NCBI RefSeq assembly: GCF_004784465.1
Contig: NZ_SRRU01000012.1
Location: 62,001-126,000 of the forward strand
DNA length: 64,000 nt
Reading direction: 5' to 3'
Source: Streptomyces griseoluteus
GTDB lineage: Bacteria; Actinomycetota; Actinomycetes; Streptomycetales; Streptomycetaceae
Shown piece by piece: positions 7,529 to 16,426 of this stretch. The translations under genes were made by a program, and so were the position numbers. Under the pieces are notes generated by a model. That model was not told the DNA's origin. It made no database searches and worked only from the letters and a program-made list of their open reading frames with translations. The stretch's first letter is position 1. Each line of letters opens with the position of its first letter.

Positions 7529-8953
7529 TCAGACCGTCGGGACCTTCTCCGGGTCCTCGGTGGCCGGGACCTCCGGCTGGGTCTTCTTCGCCGTCACCGA
7601 CTGCTTGACGAAGGCGATGATCAGGACGACGGCAGCCACCATCAGGGACAGGAGGACCGTTTCGCGGCCGTCGTGTTCCGTGTCGGTCAGCATGTAGCCG
7701 AGGACGAAGACGATGAGGGCGGCCGTGGCCCACGTGAGGTACGGGTAGAGCCACATCTTCACGACGAGCTTCTCCGGCGCCTCCCGCTGGATGATCTTCC
7801 GCATCCGCAGCTGCGAGAAGCAGATGACCAGCCACACGAACAGCGCGACAGCGCCGCTGGAGTTGACCAGGAAGAGGAAGACCGAGTCGGGGAACTTGTA
7901 GTTGAAGAACACCGCGACGAAGCCGAACAGCACCGAGGACAGGATCGCGGCCATCGGCACACCGCGGGAGTTGGTCTTCGCGAACGCCTTGGGCGCGTCT
8001 CCCCGCTCACCGAGCGAGAACGCCATGCGGGACGCGGTGTACAGACCCGAGTTCAGACAGGACAGCACCGAGGTCAGCACGATGAAGTTCATGATCTCAC
8101 CGGCGTGCGCGATACCCAGCGAGTTCAGCGCGGCGACGTAGGAACCGTCGGTCTTGATCGACGGGTCGTTCCACGGCAGCAGCGAGACGACGACGAGGAT
8201 CGAGCCGAGGTAGAACACCGCGATGCGCCAGATGATGCTGTTGGTCGACTTGGTGACCGCACGCTGCGGGTTCTCCGACTCACCGGCCGCCAGCGTGGCG
8301 ATCTCGCTGCCCATGAAGGAGAAGACGACCAGCAGCACACCGGTGAGGATCGCGCCCGGCCCGTGCGGCAGGAAGCCCCCGTGCGCGGTGAGGTTGGACA
8401 GGCCCGCCTTGTCGCTGTGGACACCCGGCAGCACCCCGAAGATCGCCAGCGCGCCGACCACGATGAACGCGCCGATCGCGACGACCTTGATACCGGCGAA
8501 CCAGAACTCGAACTCACCGTAGGAGCCCACCGAGACCAGGTTGGTCGCCGTGAGCACCAGCATCACGATCAGCGCCCAGCCCCACTGCGGGACGGCCGGT
8601 ATCCAGCCCTCCAGGATCTTCGCGCCGGCCGTCGCCTCGACGGCGAGCACCACGACCCAGAAGAACCAGTACAGCCAGCCGATGGAGAACCCGGCCCAGC
8701 GGCCGAGCGCACGGTCGGCGTGCGCGGAGAAGGACCCGGAGGTCGGGTTGGCCGCGGACATCTCGCCCAGCATCCGCATCACGAGGACGACGAGCGTGCC
8801 GACGAGGGCGTAGGACAGCAGGATGCCGGGGCCCGCCGTGGCGATCCCCGTACTGGAGCCGACGAAAAGGCCGGCACCGATCACACCACCGATGGCGATC
8901 ATCGAAAGGTGACGGTTCTTGAGACCTGCTTGCAGCCCGGAACCATGGGACAT
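7529..8953 (-). CDS. APC-superfamily amino-acid permease (GABA/asparagine permease-like)
   Basis: The 474-residue, about 12-helix transporter is closely related to the permease at 4365-5747: both share GLKNRHLSMIA-type starts, MRMLGE, SGSFSAHA and the YGEFEFWFA segment. Family members import GABA, asparagine or aromatic and neutral amino acids by proton symport; the substrate here is unknown. ATG at 8953 (MSHGSGLQAG) is supported by AAGGAA about seven bases upstream. A 16-bp perfect palindrome 56 bases upstream is a likely operator. The gene is divergent from rpiB. Confidence 0.9.
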   Translation of the reverse strand: MSHGSGLQAGLKNRHLSMIAIGGVIGAGLFVGSSTGIATAGPGILLSYALVGTLVVLVMRMLGEMSAANPTSGSFSAHADRALGRWAGFSIGWLYWFFWVVVLAVEATAGAKILEGWIPAVPQWGWALIVMLVLTATNLVSVGSYGEFEFWFAGIKVVAIGAFIVVGALAIFGVLPGVHSDKAGLSNLTAHGGFLPHGPGAILTGVLLVVFSFMGSEIATLAAGESENPQRAVTKSTNSIIWRIAVFYLGSILVVVSLLPWNDPSIKTDGSYVAALNSLGIAHAGEIMNFIVLTSVLSCLNSGLYTASRMAFSLGERGDAPKAFAKTNSRGVPMAAILSSVLFGFVAVFFNYKFPDSVFLFLVNSSGAVALFVWLVICFSQLRMRKIIQREAPEKLVVKMWLYPYLTWATAALIVFVLGYMLTDTEHDGRETVLLSLMVAAVVLIIAFVKQSVTAKKTQPEVPATEDPEKVPTV

Positions 8954-9008
8954 GGACGGAATTCCTTTGCGCCAGGTGGAGCGGTTCCCGTACGGACGGC
9001 GAAAAAGT

Positions 9009-9024
9009 CGTACGACGTCGTACG
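9009..9024. promoter_or_regulatory. 16-bp perfect palindrome, candidate operator
   Basis: CGTACGACGTCGTACG reads the same on both strands. It sits between the divergent permease (start 8953) and rpiB (start 9199), 56 bases upstream of the permease. Further CGTACG half-motifs flank it. A dimeric repressor such as a TetR-family protein is plausible, but no regulator gene is adjacent. Confidence 0.45.
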
Positions 9025-9198
9025 GGGCCTCGCACGAGCGGTGTACGAGGCGGTCCAGTGAATCTGAGGGGAACCAATTCGGGAACCTCTGAATCCGGAT
9101 TGTTACCTGAGGTTCGCTTGAGGTTCTATGGCCCGTCTCACATATCCCCGATCGAACCCGGAGCTGCTGCCCCGAATCGGGCGTGACACACTCGGTGC

Positions 9199-9684
<486 letters not shown>

Positions 9685-9751
9685 CGCGGCACCGCCCCCG
9701 CCGTCCGAGACACGGCGGGGGCACTCGCAGACCCAGGAAGGACGCCCGGCC

Positions 9752-10561
9752 GTGCCAGAAGGGCACACGATCCACCGGCTGGCCAAGGACTACGCCGAGC
9801 GCTTCGCCGGCACCGCCCCGCTGGTGACCAGCCCCCAGGGCAAGTTCGCCGACGCCGCCGACCTGCTGACCGGCGCCGGGCTGACCACCACCGACGCCCA
9901 CGGCAAGCACCTCTTCCTCGGCTTCCGCGACAGCGACTGGGTCCACATCCACCTCGGCCTCTTCGGCAAGGTCGCCTTCGGCCCGGCCCCGGCGCCCCCG
10001 CCGGCCGACACCGTCCGGCTCCGCCTCGCCAACGACACCGCGTACGTCGACCTGCGCGGCCCGACCACCTGCGCGCTGATCACCGACAGCGAGAAGAGGG
10101 CCGTCCACGCCCGCCTCGGCCCCGACCCGCTGCGCGCCGACGCCGACCCGGCCGCCGCCTGGGAGCGGATCAGGCGCAGCCGCACCTCGATCGCCGCCCT
10201 GCTGATGGACCAGAAGGTCGTCGCGGGCGTCGGCAACGTCTACCGCGCCGAGGTCCTCTTCCGGCACGGCATCGACCCCTACCGCGCCGGCCGCGACCTC
10301 ACCAGGGCCGAGTGGGACGCGATCTGGGCCGACCTGGTGGCCCTGATGCGCGAGGGCGTACGCCTCAACCGCATCGACACCGTCCGCCCCGAGCACACCC
10401 CCGAGGCGATGGGCCGCCCGCCCCGCGTCGACGACCACGGCGGCGAGGTATACGTCTACCGCCGGGCCACCCTGCCCTGTCACCTCTGCGGCACCGAGGT
10501 CCGGACCGCCGGGCTCGCCGCCCGCAACCTCTTCTGGTGCCCCGCCTGCCAGCTCCGCTGA
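9752..10561 (+). CDS. Fpg/Nei-family DNA glycosylase (endonuclease VIII type)
   Basis: Bifunctional base-excision glycosylase/AP lyase for oxidised bases. The 269-residue product begins MPEGHTIHR: Pro2 is the nucleophile after Met removal, and EGH rather than ELP marks the Nei side of the family. The helix-two-turn-helix segment contains DQKVVAGVGNVYRAE. A C-terminal four-cysteine zinc finger (CHLCGTE...CPAC) is complete. GTG start with AGGAAGGA upstream. Nei versus Nei2 subtype is not resolved here. Confidence 0.92.
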   Translation: MPEGHTIHRLAKDYAERFAGTAPLVTSPQGKFADAADLLTGAGLTTTDAHGKHLFLGFRDSDWVHIHLGLFGKVAFGPAPAPPPADTVRLRLANDTAYVDLRGPTTCALITDSEKRAVHARLGPDPLRADADPAAAWERIRRSRTSIAALLMDQKVVAGVGNVYRAEVLFRHGIDPYRAGRDLTRAEWDAIWADLVALMREGVRLNRIDTVRPEHTPEAMGRPPRVDDHGGEVYVYRRATLPCHLCGTEVRTAGLAARNLFWCPACQLR

Positions 10562-10647
10562 CCTCGTGCGCCCCGTGCGCATCCGTGAACCGGCCGTGCG
10601 CCCCGTTATGTCCTGCCAGGAAGCGCAGCCCGCCGCCCGGGAGGGCG

Positions 10648-10657
10648 GGAAATTTCC
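10648..10657. promoter_or_regulatory. short palindrome upstream of phosphatase gene
   Basis: GGAAATTTCC, a perfect 10-bp palindrome in an otherwise very GC-rich interval, 144 bases before the SpoIIE-type phosphatase start. A GC-rich hairpin lies just before it. It may be an operator; weak evidence. Confidence 0.25.
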
Positions 10658-10800
10658 GCCGGGTGGCAGCGCGGATGGCCTCACGTGCCGTTCACTGTGT
10701 AGTCGGACCGCGTGGTCGAAACGCGAAGTGAGCCCCGCACGGGGGACAAGTGGGACCTCCCGTGCCATGCGGCCGGCTGGATGGATAGGGTCCCGAACTG

Positions 10801-11973
10801 ATGGCAGCAGGACGAGAACGGCGCGCGAAGGCCGAGACGTTCACGGCCCGGTGGAAGATGCAGTGGCACCGGGTCCGCGTCGCGCTGCGCAGAAGCGCGG
10901 TCGACTACTTCCGCGGCGACGGCCCCGACTGGATCGCCCTGGTCGGCCTGCTCCTCACCATTCCCGCGCTCATGGCCCTCACACTGGCCAACTCCGTCTG
11001 GTGCTCCCCGGCCACCCTGGTCATCCCGATCGTCGCGGGCGGCCTGGTGCTGCGCCCCGCCAGCCTGCTCGGCCTGTACGCCACGGCCGCCGCCGCCCTC
11101 ATCGTGGAGTCGGTGCGGCTCGGCCCGTACACCGAGGGACCCTCCAGGGTCACCCCCGGCATCGTGCTGGTCGTCGCCGCCTGCGGGTTCTTCGGGCTGC
11201 TGACCGCGCAGTTCCGCAGCCGGGTCGGCGTGCCCTGGCGGCGCGGCGGCACCATGCTCTTCGACCTTCGCGAACGCATCCGCGCCCAGAGCGAGTTGCC
11301 CAAGCTGCCGAGAGGCTGGCACCAGGAGATGGCGCTGCGCCCGGCGGGCGGCCAGTCCTTCTCCGGTGACTTCGTCGTCGCCGCCCGCACCAACGGCGGC
11401 CGCACCCTGGAGGTCGTCCTCACCGACGTCTCCGGCAAGGGCATGGACGCCGGTTCCCGCGCCCTGCTGCTGTCCGGCGCCTTCGGCGGCCTGCTCGGCT
11501 CGCTGCCCCCGCACTCCTTCCTGCCCGCCGCCAACGGCTATCTGCTCCGCCAGGACTGGGAGGAGGGCTTCGCCACCTCCATCCACCTGGTGCTCGACCT
11601 CGACTCCGGCGACTACGAGCTGTACTCCGCGGGCCACCCGCCGGGCCTCCAGCTCAGCGCGGGCACCGGCCGCTGGGAGGAGAAGGCCGCCGAAGGCCCG
11701 CTCCTCGGGGTGTACGACGGGGGGCAGTTCGACTCCACGAAGGGCACCCTGAGGCCCGGAGACGTCCTCATGCTCTTCACCGACGGCCTGGTGGAAGCCT
11801 CCGACCGGGACATCGCCGAGGGCATCGACCGCCTCACCGGTGAGGCCGACCGCTATGTCGCCGGCGGCTTCCACGGCGCCGCCTGGCACCTCATCGAGGC
11901 CGTCGCCAAGGACGTCAACGACGACCGCGCGCTGCTGCTGATCTGCCGCGAGGCATCCGCGCCCGTCCGCTGA
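10801..11973 (+). CDS. membrane-anchored PP2C-type (SpoIIE) serine/threonine phosphatase
   Basis: The 390-residue protein has a basic cytosolic N terminus, about four hydrophobic segments (residues 45-145) and a C-terminal SpoIIE/RsbU-type phosphatase domain (about 175-385). Metal-binding and fold motifs are visible: SGDFV, LTDVSGKGMDAGSRA, YSAGHPPGLQL, and VLMLFTDGLVEASD near the end. Such enzymes typically dephosphorylate anti-anti-sigma factors, linking an unknown membrane signal to sigma-factor control; many Streptomyces encode dozens. No sensor domain other than the membrane part is present, and no partner anti-sigma gene is adjacent. Start ATG at 10801. Confidence 0.9.
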   Translation: MAAGRERRAKAETFTARWKMQWHRVRVALRRSAVDYFRGDGPDWIALVGLLLTIPALMALTLANSVWCSPATLVIPIVAGGLVLRPASLLGLYATAAAALIVESVRLGPYTEGPSRVTPGIVLVVAACGFFGLLTAQFRSRVGVPWRRGGTMLFDLRERIRAQSELPKLPRGWHQEMALRPAGGQSFSGDFVVAARTNGGRTLEVVLTDVSGKGMDAGSRALLLSGAFGGLLGSLPPHSFLPAANGYLLRQDWEEGFATSIHLVLDLDSGDYELYSAGHPPGLQLSAGTGRWEEKAAEGPLLGVYDGGQFDSTKGTLRPGDVLMLFTDGLVEASDRDIAEGIDRLTGEADRYVAGGFHGAAWHLIEAVAKDVNDDRALLLICREASAPVR

Positions 11974-11995
11974 ACCCCGGTGCGAGACTGGGCCG

Positions 11996-12448
11996 ATGAC
12001 TCCGCTCACCCTGGCCCTGGTCGAGGACCTCGCCCGCCGCGCCCACGCCGGCCAGACCGACAAGGCGGGCCGCCCGTACGCCGAACACCTCGCGGCCGTC
12101 GCCGAGGGGGTGCGGGTAGGCGGGGGCGACGAGGAGCAGATCGCGGCGGCCTGGCTGCACGACGCCGTCGAGGACGACGCGCTCACCGAGGAGTGGCTCG
12201 ACGGCGCCGCCCTCACCCCGCGCACCAAGGCCATCGTGCTCGCCCTCACCAAACGCCCCGGCGAGCCGCCCGAGGAGTACGCCCGCCGCATCCTCGCCAC
12301 GCCGGGCGCCGCCCTGGTCAAGCACGCCGACCTCGCCCACAACGCCGACCCGGCCCGCCTCGCGGTCCTGGACGAGCCGACCCGCACGCGACTGGCCGAG
12401 AAGTACACGCGGATGCGCGCGCTTCTCGGCCAGTCGGAACAGGAGTAG
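11996..12448 (+). CDS. small HD-domain phosphohydrolase-like protein
   Basis: The 150-residue soluble protein has HD-superfamily metal motifs in the RelA/SpoT-hydrolase arrangement: RAHAGQTDKAGRPYAEH, AAAWLHDAVED (His-Asp pair) and ALVKHADLAHN. It therefore resembles stand-alone (p)ppGpp hydrolase-like or related phosphohydrolase domains. The real substrate is unknown. It follows the phosphatase by 22 bases and may be co-transcribed. It converges with the acyltransferase gene 10 bases away, with no clear terminator between them. Confidence 0.8.
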   Translation: MTPLTLALVEDLARRAHAGQTDKAGRPYAEHLAAVAEGVRVGGGDEEQIAAAWLHDAVEDDALTEEWLDGAALTPRTKAIVLALTKRPGEPPEEYARRILATPGAALVKHADLAHNADPARLAVLDEPTRTRLAEKYTRMRALLGQSEQE

Positions 12449-12458
12449 GGGAGGGGCG

Positions 12459-13604
12459 CTACACGCTCGCCTTCTCCCGTACGGGCTGCTGCTGCCCGCC
12501 GTGCTGCCGTTCCCGCGCCTGCTGGGCGGGGTCCTGCCTGAACGCCCACTCCATCTTCGGCTCCATCACGCACCGGAACACCCGGCGCACCGGAGCCGTG
12601 CAGAGCAGGGTGACGACGGTGACCGCGAAGGCGGTCACCAGCAGCGCGCCGAGCGGGCTGTGCAGCCAGTGGGCGTCGTACCAGCCCTCCCAGCGGGTGT
12701 ACTTGAGGACGAAGCCGTGCAGCAGATAGCCGCAGATCGTGCCCGCGCCCAGCGAGGTGAACCACATCCGGCGCCCCGGCACCCAGGCCAGGAAGCAGGC
12801 CGTCAGCACCACCGAGCAGGCGAACAGGGCCAGCGTCATCAGCGGGCCGGTCCACCACGGGGCGCCCATCTCCTGGGCGGCGTCCCGGCGGTAGAACCAG
12901 CCAAAGTCGATGTGCGGCACCACGAGCCACGCGACGGCCAGCGCGCCCGCCACGACCGGCACCGAGGCGACGCGCATCGCCCGCGTCCGCACCATCCGGA
13001 AGTGCTCGGGCTTCAGGCACAGCCCCAGCACGAAGCAGGGCAGGAACTGCAACAGCCGCTGGAAGTCCAGGTCGTTGCTGATCGCGGGGGAGACGGTCGC
13101 CAGCATGGCGATCACCAGGGCCAGCGGCAGCGGCCACCGCACCACCTTCCACAGCGGGGTCGTCAGCCGCCATACGAACAGCGCCGCCAGGAACCAGGAC
13201 AGGAAGTAGGGGTCGAGCAGGGTGATGCCCCTCTCGCCGTCCTGGCCGAAGTGGTCACGGAAGAGCGAGTAGGCCGTCTCGAAGACGACGTACGGCACGG
13301 CGACACCGGTGATCAGCCGCTTCAGCCGGTCCGGGCGCATGTCGAAACTGCGCGAGAAGTAGCCGGAGATGATGACGAACGCCGGCATGTGGAAGGTGTA
13401 CACGAATATGTAGAGCGACCGCAGGACGCGGCTGTCCGCGTACAGCGCCTCCCACGAGTGCCCCATCGCCACCAGCACGATCGCCAGATACTTGGCGTTG
13501 TCGAAGAACGAGTCGCGCTGCTTCGCGGATCTCTCCGGCACCGGCTGGGCAGCCGGGGGGGTCGGCGCGCGGGTCTGACCGGGGGACGGGGAGGCGTCGA
13601 ACAT
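12459..13604 (-). CDS. acyltransferase family 3 membrane protein
   Basis: The 381-residue integral membrane protein (about ten helices) of the Acyl_transf_3 / fucose-4-O-acetylase-like family O-acylates sugars or other cell-surface molecules. Typical features are FFDNAKYLAIVLVAMGHSWE near the start of the first helix with the catalytic-type His, then FHMPAFVIISGYFSR, and the late GAGTICGYLLHGF segment. I chose ATG at 13604 (MFDASPSPGQ) over the ATG at 13655 because the added residues are not membrane-family sequence and lack a ribosome-binding site. The acceptor is unknown. Confidence 0.82.
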   Translation of the reverse strand: MFDASPSPGQTRAPTPPAAQPVPERSAKQRDSFFDNAKYLAIVLVAMGHSWEALYADSRVLRSLYIFVYTFHMPAFVIISGYFSRSFDMRPDRLKRLITGVAVPYVVFETAYSLFRDHFGQDGERGITLLDPYFLSWFLAALFVWRLTTPLWKVVRWPLPLALVIAMLATVSPAISNDLDFQRLLQFLPCFVLGLCLKPEHFRMVRTRAMRVASVPVVAGALAVAWLVVPHIDFGWFYRRDAAQEMGAPWWTGPLMTLALFACSVVLTACFLAWVPGRRMWFTSLGAGTICGYLLHGFVLKYTRWEGWYDAHWLHSPLGALLVTAFAVTVVTLLCTAPVRRVFRCVMEPKMEWAFRQDPAQQARERQHGGQQQPVREKASV

Positions 13605-14056
13605 CTCAGGCACCCTAGCCTCGCGTGTGTGAGTCCGTAAAACCATCGAGGTCATTCACGTTTATCGGCTCCGGATACCCGGGAAAGCCCCCAACTTGCC
13701 TGCGGGATCGGGGTGATGACGGGCACAATAGGATCGTTTATTTGCCCGGCGATGTCCCGATTCATCCCTCATAATTGGGTCATGTCGACCGGCCCCGGCC
13801 CAATTCGAATTACCTGCCCCGACGGCCCGCACGGCGATGTGTGGGTATGGAAATGATGTTGGGCAATTACCGTCGCCATCCCCCTGGTGAGGCGCCGAAT
13901 TGGCGCCTGGAGTGTGTCCCGCGCCGGAACAGCCGACCGGCGATGTGTCACGAGCCGCATACAGAGGGCTGGTTGGTGGCACGATGGTTCTGGCGGAGGT
14001 GTGCTGCACGGTGCCTCCAGGCCGGGAGAGCGAACCGACCGAGGGTGTGATCAGTT
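13605..14056. other. gene-free interval, less GC-rich, with inverted repeats
   Basis: No convincing gene. The segment from about 13720 to 13870 is clearly less GC-rich than its surroundings. It contains an AATTGGG / CCCAATT pair (near 13760-13807) and a perfect hairpin AGGCGCC-GAATT-GGCGCCT (13890-13908). It probably holds the promoters of the acyltransferase (leftward) and of the small membrane protein (rightward). Confidence 0.5.
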
Positions 14057-14251
14057 GTGGCCATTTCACTGTCCGTGGTGCTGCTGTTGGCGATCATCCT
14101 GGTGGTGTTGATGCGAGGAGGGAACATCAAGGCCGGCCCGGCCATCGTGGCCATCCTCTTCGGCTTCTTCCTCGCCTCCACCGGGATGGCGCCCTCCATC
14201 AGCCGCTTCCTCAACTCGATAGCGGAGATGGTCAACTCCATCAGCTTCTGA
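14057..14251 (+). CDS. small single-protein membrane ORF (64 aa), conserved-type Streptomyces protein
   Basis: The 64-residue, highly hydrophobic protein starts GTG (MAISLSVVLLLAIILVVLMR), has a short polar turn GGNIKAGPA, then a second helix AIVAILFGFFLAST and an amphipathic tail ending SISF. Two membrane segments are likely. I cannot assign a function. Small hydrophobic proteins of this general form are seen next to transfer genes of Streptomyces conjugative elements, and this one sits beside a tRNA gene, but no tra or int gene is present. A long hairpin terminator follows, which supports real transcription. Confidence 0.65.
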   Translation: MAISLSVVLLLAIILVVLMRGGNIKAGPAIVAILFGFFLASTGMAPSISRFLNSIAEMVNSISF

Positions 14252-14263
14252 GGCCGCGCGAAC

Positions 14264-14310
14264 GACTCAGGGGCCCGGCGCCGCCGTGACGGCAGCCGGG
14301 CCCCTGAGTC
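14264..14310 (+). terminator. terminator after 64-aa membrane ORF
   Basis: A 16-bp perfect stem GACTCAGGGGCCCGGC (14264-14279) with 14295-14310, 12 bases after the stop codon. It also lies just beyond the 3' end of the opposing tRNA-Gly. Confidence 0.85.
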
Positions 14311-14316
14311 GTGTGG

Positions 14317-14387
14317 AGCGGGCGACGGGAATCGAACCCGCGTAGCTAGTTTGGAAGACTAGGGCTCTACCATTGAGCTACGCCCGC
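14317..14387 (-). tRNA. tRNA-Gly (anticodon TCC)
   Basis: A full cloverleaf on the minus strand: acceptor GCGGGCG/CGCCCGC, D-arm with AGCTCAATGGTAGAGC, anticodon loop CTTCCAA giving TCC, T-arm with GGTTCGATTCC. It reads GGA/GGG codons. CCA is not encoded. Standing alone, it is a possible integration site, but no integrase is adjacent. Confidence 0.95.
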
Positions 14388-14556
14388 GAGAGCGCACCGC
14401 GCGTCGGTGACCGCGGCACTGGAGGCATCGTAGCGGAGCCCCCGGCGTGCGGGCGAACCTGGCGGTGCCACGGGGTGCCCCCGGCGCGGCACCCGGTGCC
14501 CCGCGCGAGGCGGCGACGCGCCCGGCCGGGGCATGTACCCTACGACTCGCACCAGA

Positions 14557-14633
14557 CGGGGTGTGGCGCAGCTTGGTAGCGCGTCCGCTTTGGGAGCGGA
14601 AGGCCGTGGGTTCAAATCCCGCCACCCCGACCA
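14557..14633 (+). tRNA. tRNA-Pro (anticodon TGG)
   Basis: A 77-nt cloverleaf: acceptor CGGGGTG/CACCCCG, D-loop with AGCTTGGTAGC, anticodon loop TTTGGGA giving TGG, T-loop GGTTCAAATCC. It encodes its own 3' CCA. It lies 174 bases upstream of the trigger-factor start on the same strand. Confidence 0.96.
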
Positions 14634-14807
14634 CTGGCTCACGGTGTCGTGAAGATCGCCTTTTGGGGCGCTGACCGGCTGCGGTTACTATGCAAGCTGC
14701 GCGCCCGTGTGTCCGGCCTCATGGCCTGCTACTCCTCCGGGCGGCTATCCGCCGGGGCTGTCTGGCTCCGGCAGAACCCAAGAAGTCAGCCACAAGGAGA
14801 CCGAACC

Positions 14808-16190
14808 GTGAAGAGCGCCGTGGAGACCCTGAACCCGACTCGGGTTCGGCTCACTGTCGAGGTGCCCTTCGAGGAGCTCAAGGACAGCCTCGACGCGGCG
14901 TACCAGAAGATCAACCAGCAGGTCACGGTGAAGGGCTTCCGCAAGGGCAAGATCCCGGCCCGCGTCATCGACCAGCGGTTCGGTCGTGGTGCGGTGCTCG
15001 AGGAGGCCGTCAACGACGCGCTCCCGAAGTTCTACACCGAGGCGGTCAACGAGGCCGAGCTGACCCCGCTGGGCCAGCCCGAGGTCGACATCACCGAGCT
15101 GAAGGACGGCGAGACGCTGAACTTCACCGCCGAGGTCGACATCCGCCCGGCCCTCGAGATCCCGGACTACTCCGGCATCGAGGTCGAGGTCGACGCCATC
15201 GAGGTCAGCGACGAGGACGTCGAGAAGTCGGTCGAGCAGCTCCGTGAGCGCTTCGCCTCGACCTCCCCGGTCGAGCGTGCCGCCGAGGACGGCGACGTCG
15301 TGACGATCGACCTGGAGGCCAAGGTCGACGGCGAGGTGCTGGAGGACGGCGTCGCCAGCGGCGTGTCCTACACCATCGGTTCCGGCGAGCTGCTCGACGG
15401 CATCGACGAGGCCGTCAAGGGCCTGTCCGCCGGTGAGGAGGCCACCTTCACCTCCGAGCTGAAGGGCGGCTCCGCCGCCGGCCGCGAGGCCGAGGTCACC
15501 GTCAAGGTCACCCAGGTCGCCGCCCGCGAACTGCCCGAGCTGGACGACGACTTCGCGCAGCTCGCGTCCGAGTTCGACACCCTGGACGAGCTGAAGGCGG
15601 ACAGCACCAAGCGGCTGGCCAGCATGAAGCAGTACGACCAGGCCACCCAGGCCCAGGAGCGCGTGCTCGACAAGCTCCTCGAGCTGGTCGAGGTCCCCGT
15701 CCCCGAGAAGCTCCTCGAGGACGAGGTCAACACCCGCAAGCACAACCTGGAGCACCACCAGCTCGGCCAGATGGGTCTGACCCTCGACAAGTACCTGGAG
15801 ATCCAGGGCAAGACCGCCGAGGAGTTCGAGACCGAGACCCGTGAGGCCGCGGTCAAGGGCATCAAGACCCAGTTCGTCCTCGACGAGCTGGTGAAGAAGG
15901 AGAACCTGGGCGTCAACCAGGAGGAGCTCACCGAGCACCTCATGCGCCGCGCCGCCTCCTCCGGCATGTCCCCCGACCAGTTCGCCCAGGCCGTCGTCGA
16001 GGGCGGCCAGGTTCCGCTGCTCGTCGGCGAGGTCGCCCGCGGCAAGGCCCTGGCCGTCGTGGTCGAGGCCGCCACCGTCAAGGACACCAACGGCGAGATC
16101 GTCGACCTGGACGACGAGGACGAGGAGACCGAGGAGACCACCGAGGTCACCGAGGCCACCGAGACCGCCGACGAGAAGACCGAGGGCTGA
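14808..16190 (+). CDS. tig: trigger factor (ribosome-associated chaperone, PPIase)
   Basis: Binds nascent chains at the ribosome exit tunnel. The 460-residue product has the N-terminal ribosome-binding domain with the signature GFRKGKIPARVI (residues about 45-55), a central FKBP-like PPIase domain (about 150-245) and the long helical C-terminal domain. A very acidic Glu/Thr-rich tail follows (EDEETEETTEVTEATET). GTG at 14808 (MKSAVETLNPTRVRL) has AAGGAGA eight bases upstream and matches the family's conserved start. It precedes clpP1-clpP2-clpX in the conserved bacterial order and is separated from clpP1 by a terminator. Confidence 0.97.
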   Translation: MKSAVETLNPTRVRLTVEVPFEELKDSLDAAYQKINQQVTVKGFRKGKIPARVIDQRFGRGAVLEEAVNDALPKFYTEAVNEAELTPLGQPEVDITELKDGETLNFTAEVDIRPALEIPDYSGIEVEVDAIEVSDEDVEKSVEQLRERFASTSPVERAAEDGDVVTIDLEAKVDGEVLEDGVASGVSYTIGSGELLDGIDEAVKGLSAGEEATFTSELKGGSAAGREAEVTVKVTQVAARELPELDDDFAQLASEFDTLDELKADSTKRLASMKQYDQATQAQERVLDKLLELVEVPVPEKLLEDEVNTRKHNLEHHQLGQMGLTLDKYLEIQGKTAEEFETETREAAVKGIKTQFVLDELVKKENLGVNQEELTEHLMRRAASSGMSPDQFAQAVVEGGQVPLLVGEVARGKALAVVVEAATVKDTNGEIVDLDDEDEETEETTEVTEATETADEKTEG

Positions 16191-16211
16191 CCCCGAGGTA
16201 CGTCCGTTCGA

Positions 16212-16250
16212 CAGCAGGCCCCCGGAAGCGAGTCTTCCGGGGGCCTGCTG
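16212..16250 (+). terminator. tig terminator
   Basis: A 17-bp perfect stem CAGCAGGCCCCCGGAAG (16212-16228) with 16234-16250 and a 5-base loop, 21 bases after the tig stop. It isolates tig from the clpP1 promoter. Confidence 0.88.
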
Positions 16251-16268
16251 CATCACCACACAGCACTA

Positions 16269-16282
16269 CGCCCCCGGCGAAC
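16269..16282. promoter_or_regulatory. candidate ClgR-binding site upstream of clpP1
   Basis: On the minus strand GTTCGC-CGGGG-GCG, close to the ClgR motif (GTTCGC, short spacer, GCG) reported for Streptomyces clpP1, clpC and lon promoters. It lies 145 bases upstream of the clpP1 start. The spacer may differ by one base from the published consensus, so this is a candidate only. Confidence 0.5.
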
Positions 16283-16426
16283 ACCTGCTTCCACGGGATT
16301 CACCGGGGGGACCAGAGCGTTAGGGTCCATGAATACGGGGGGCAGGGGAGTCAGCCGACCCCGCCAAGCCCCCGGCAGGACGACGTGAGACGGCCCGGCG
16401 CCGTCGTAAGACGAGCAGGTGGATAC

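Noticed and set aside
14317..14633. The two tRNA genes as borders of an integrated island
   Set aside because: No integrase and no duplicated tRNA 3' end was found nearby by eye; the tRNAs lie on opposite strands with only about 170 bases between them.
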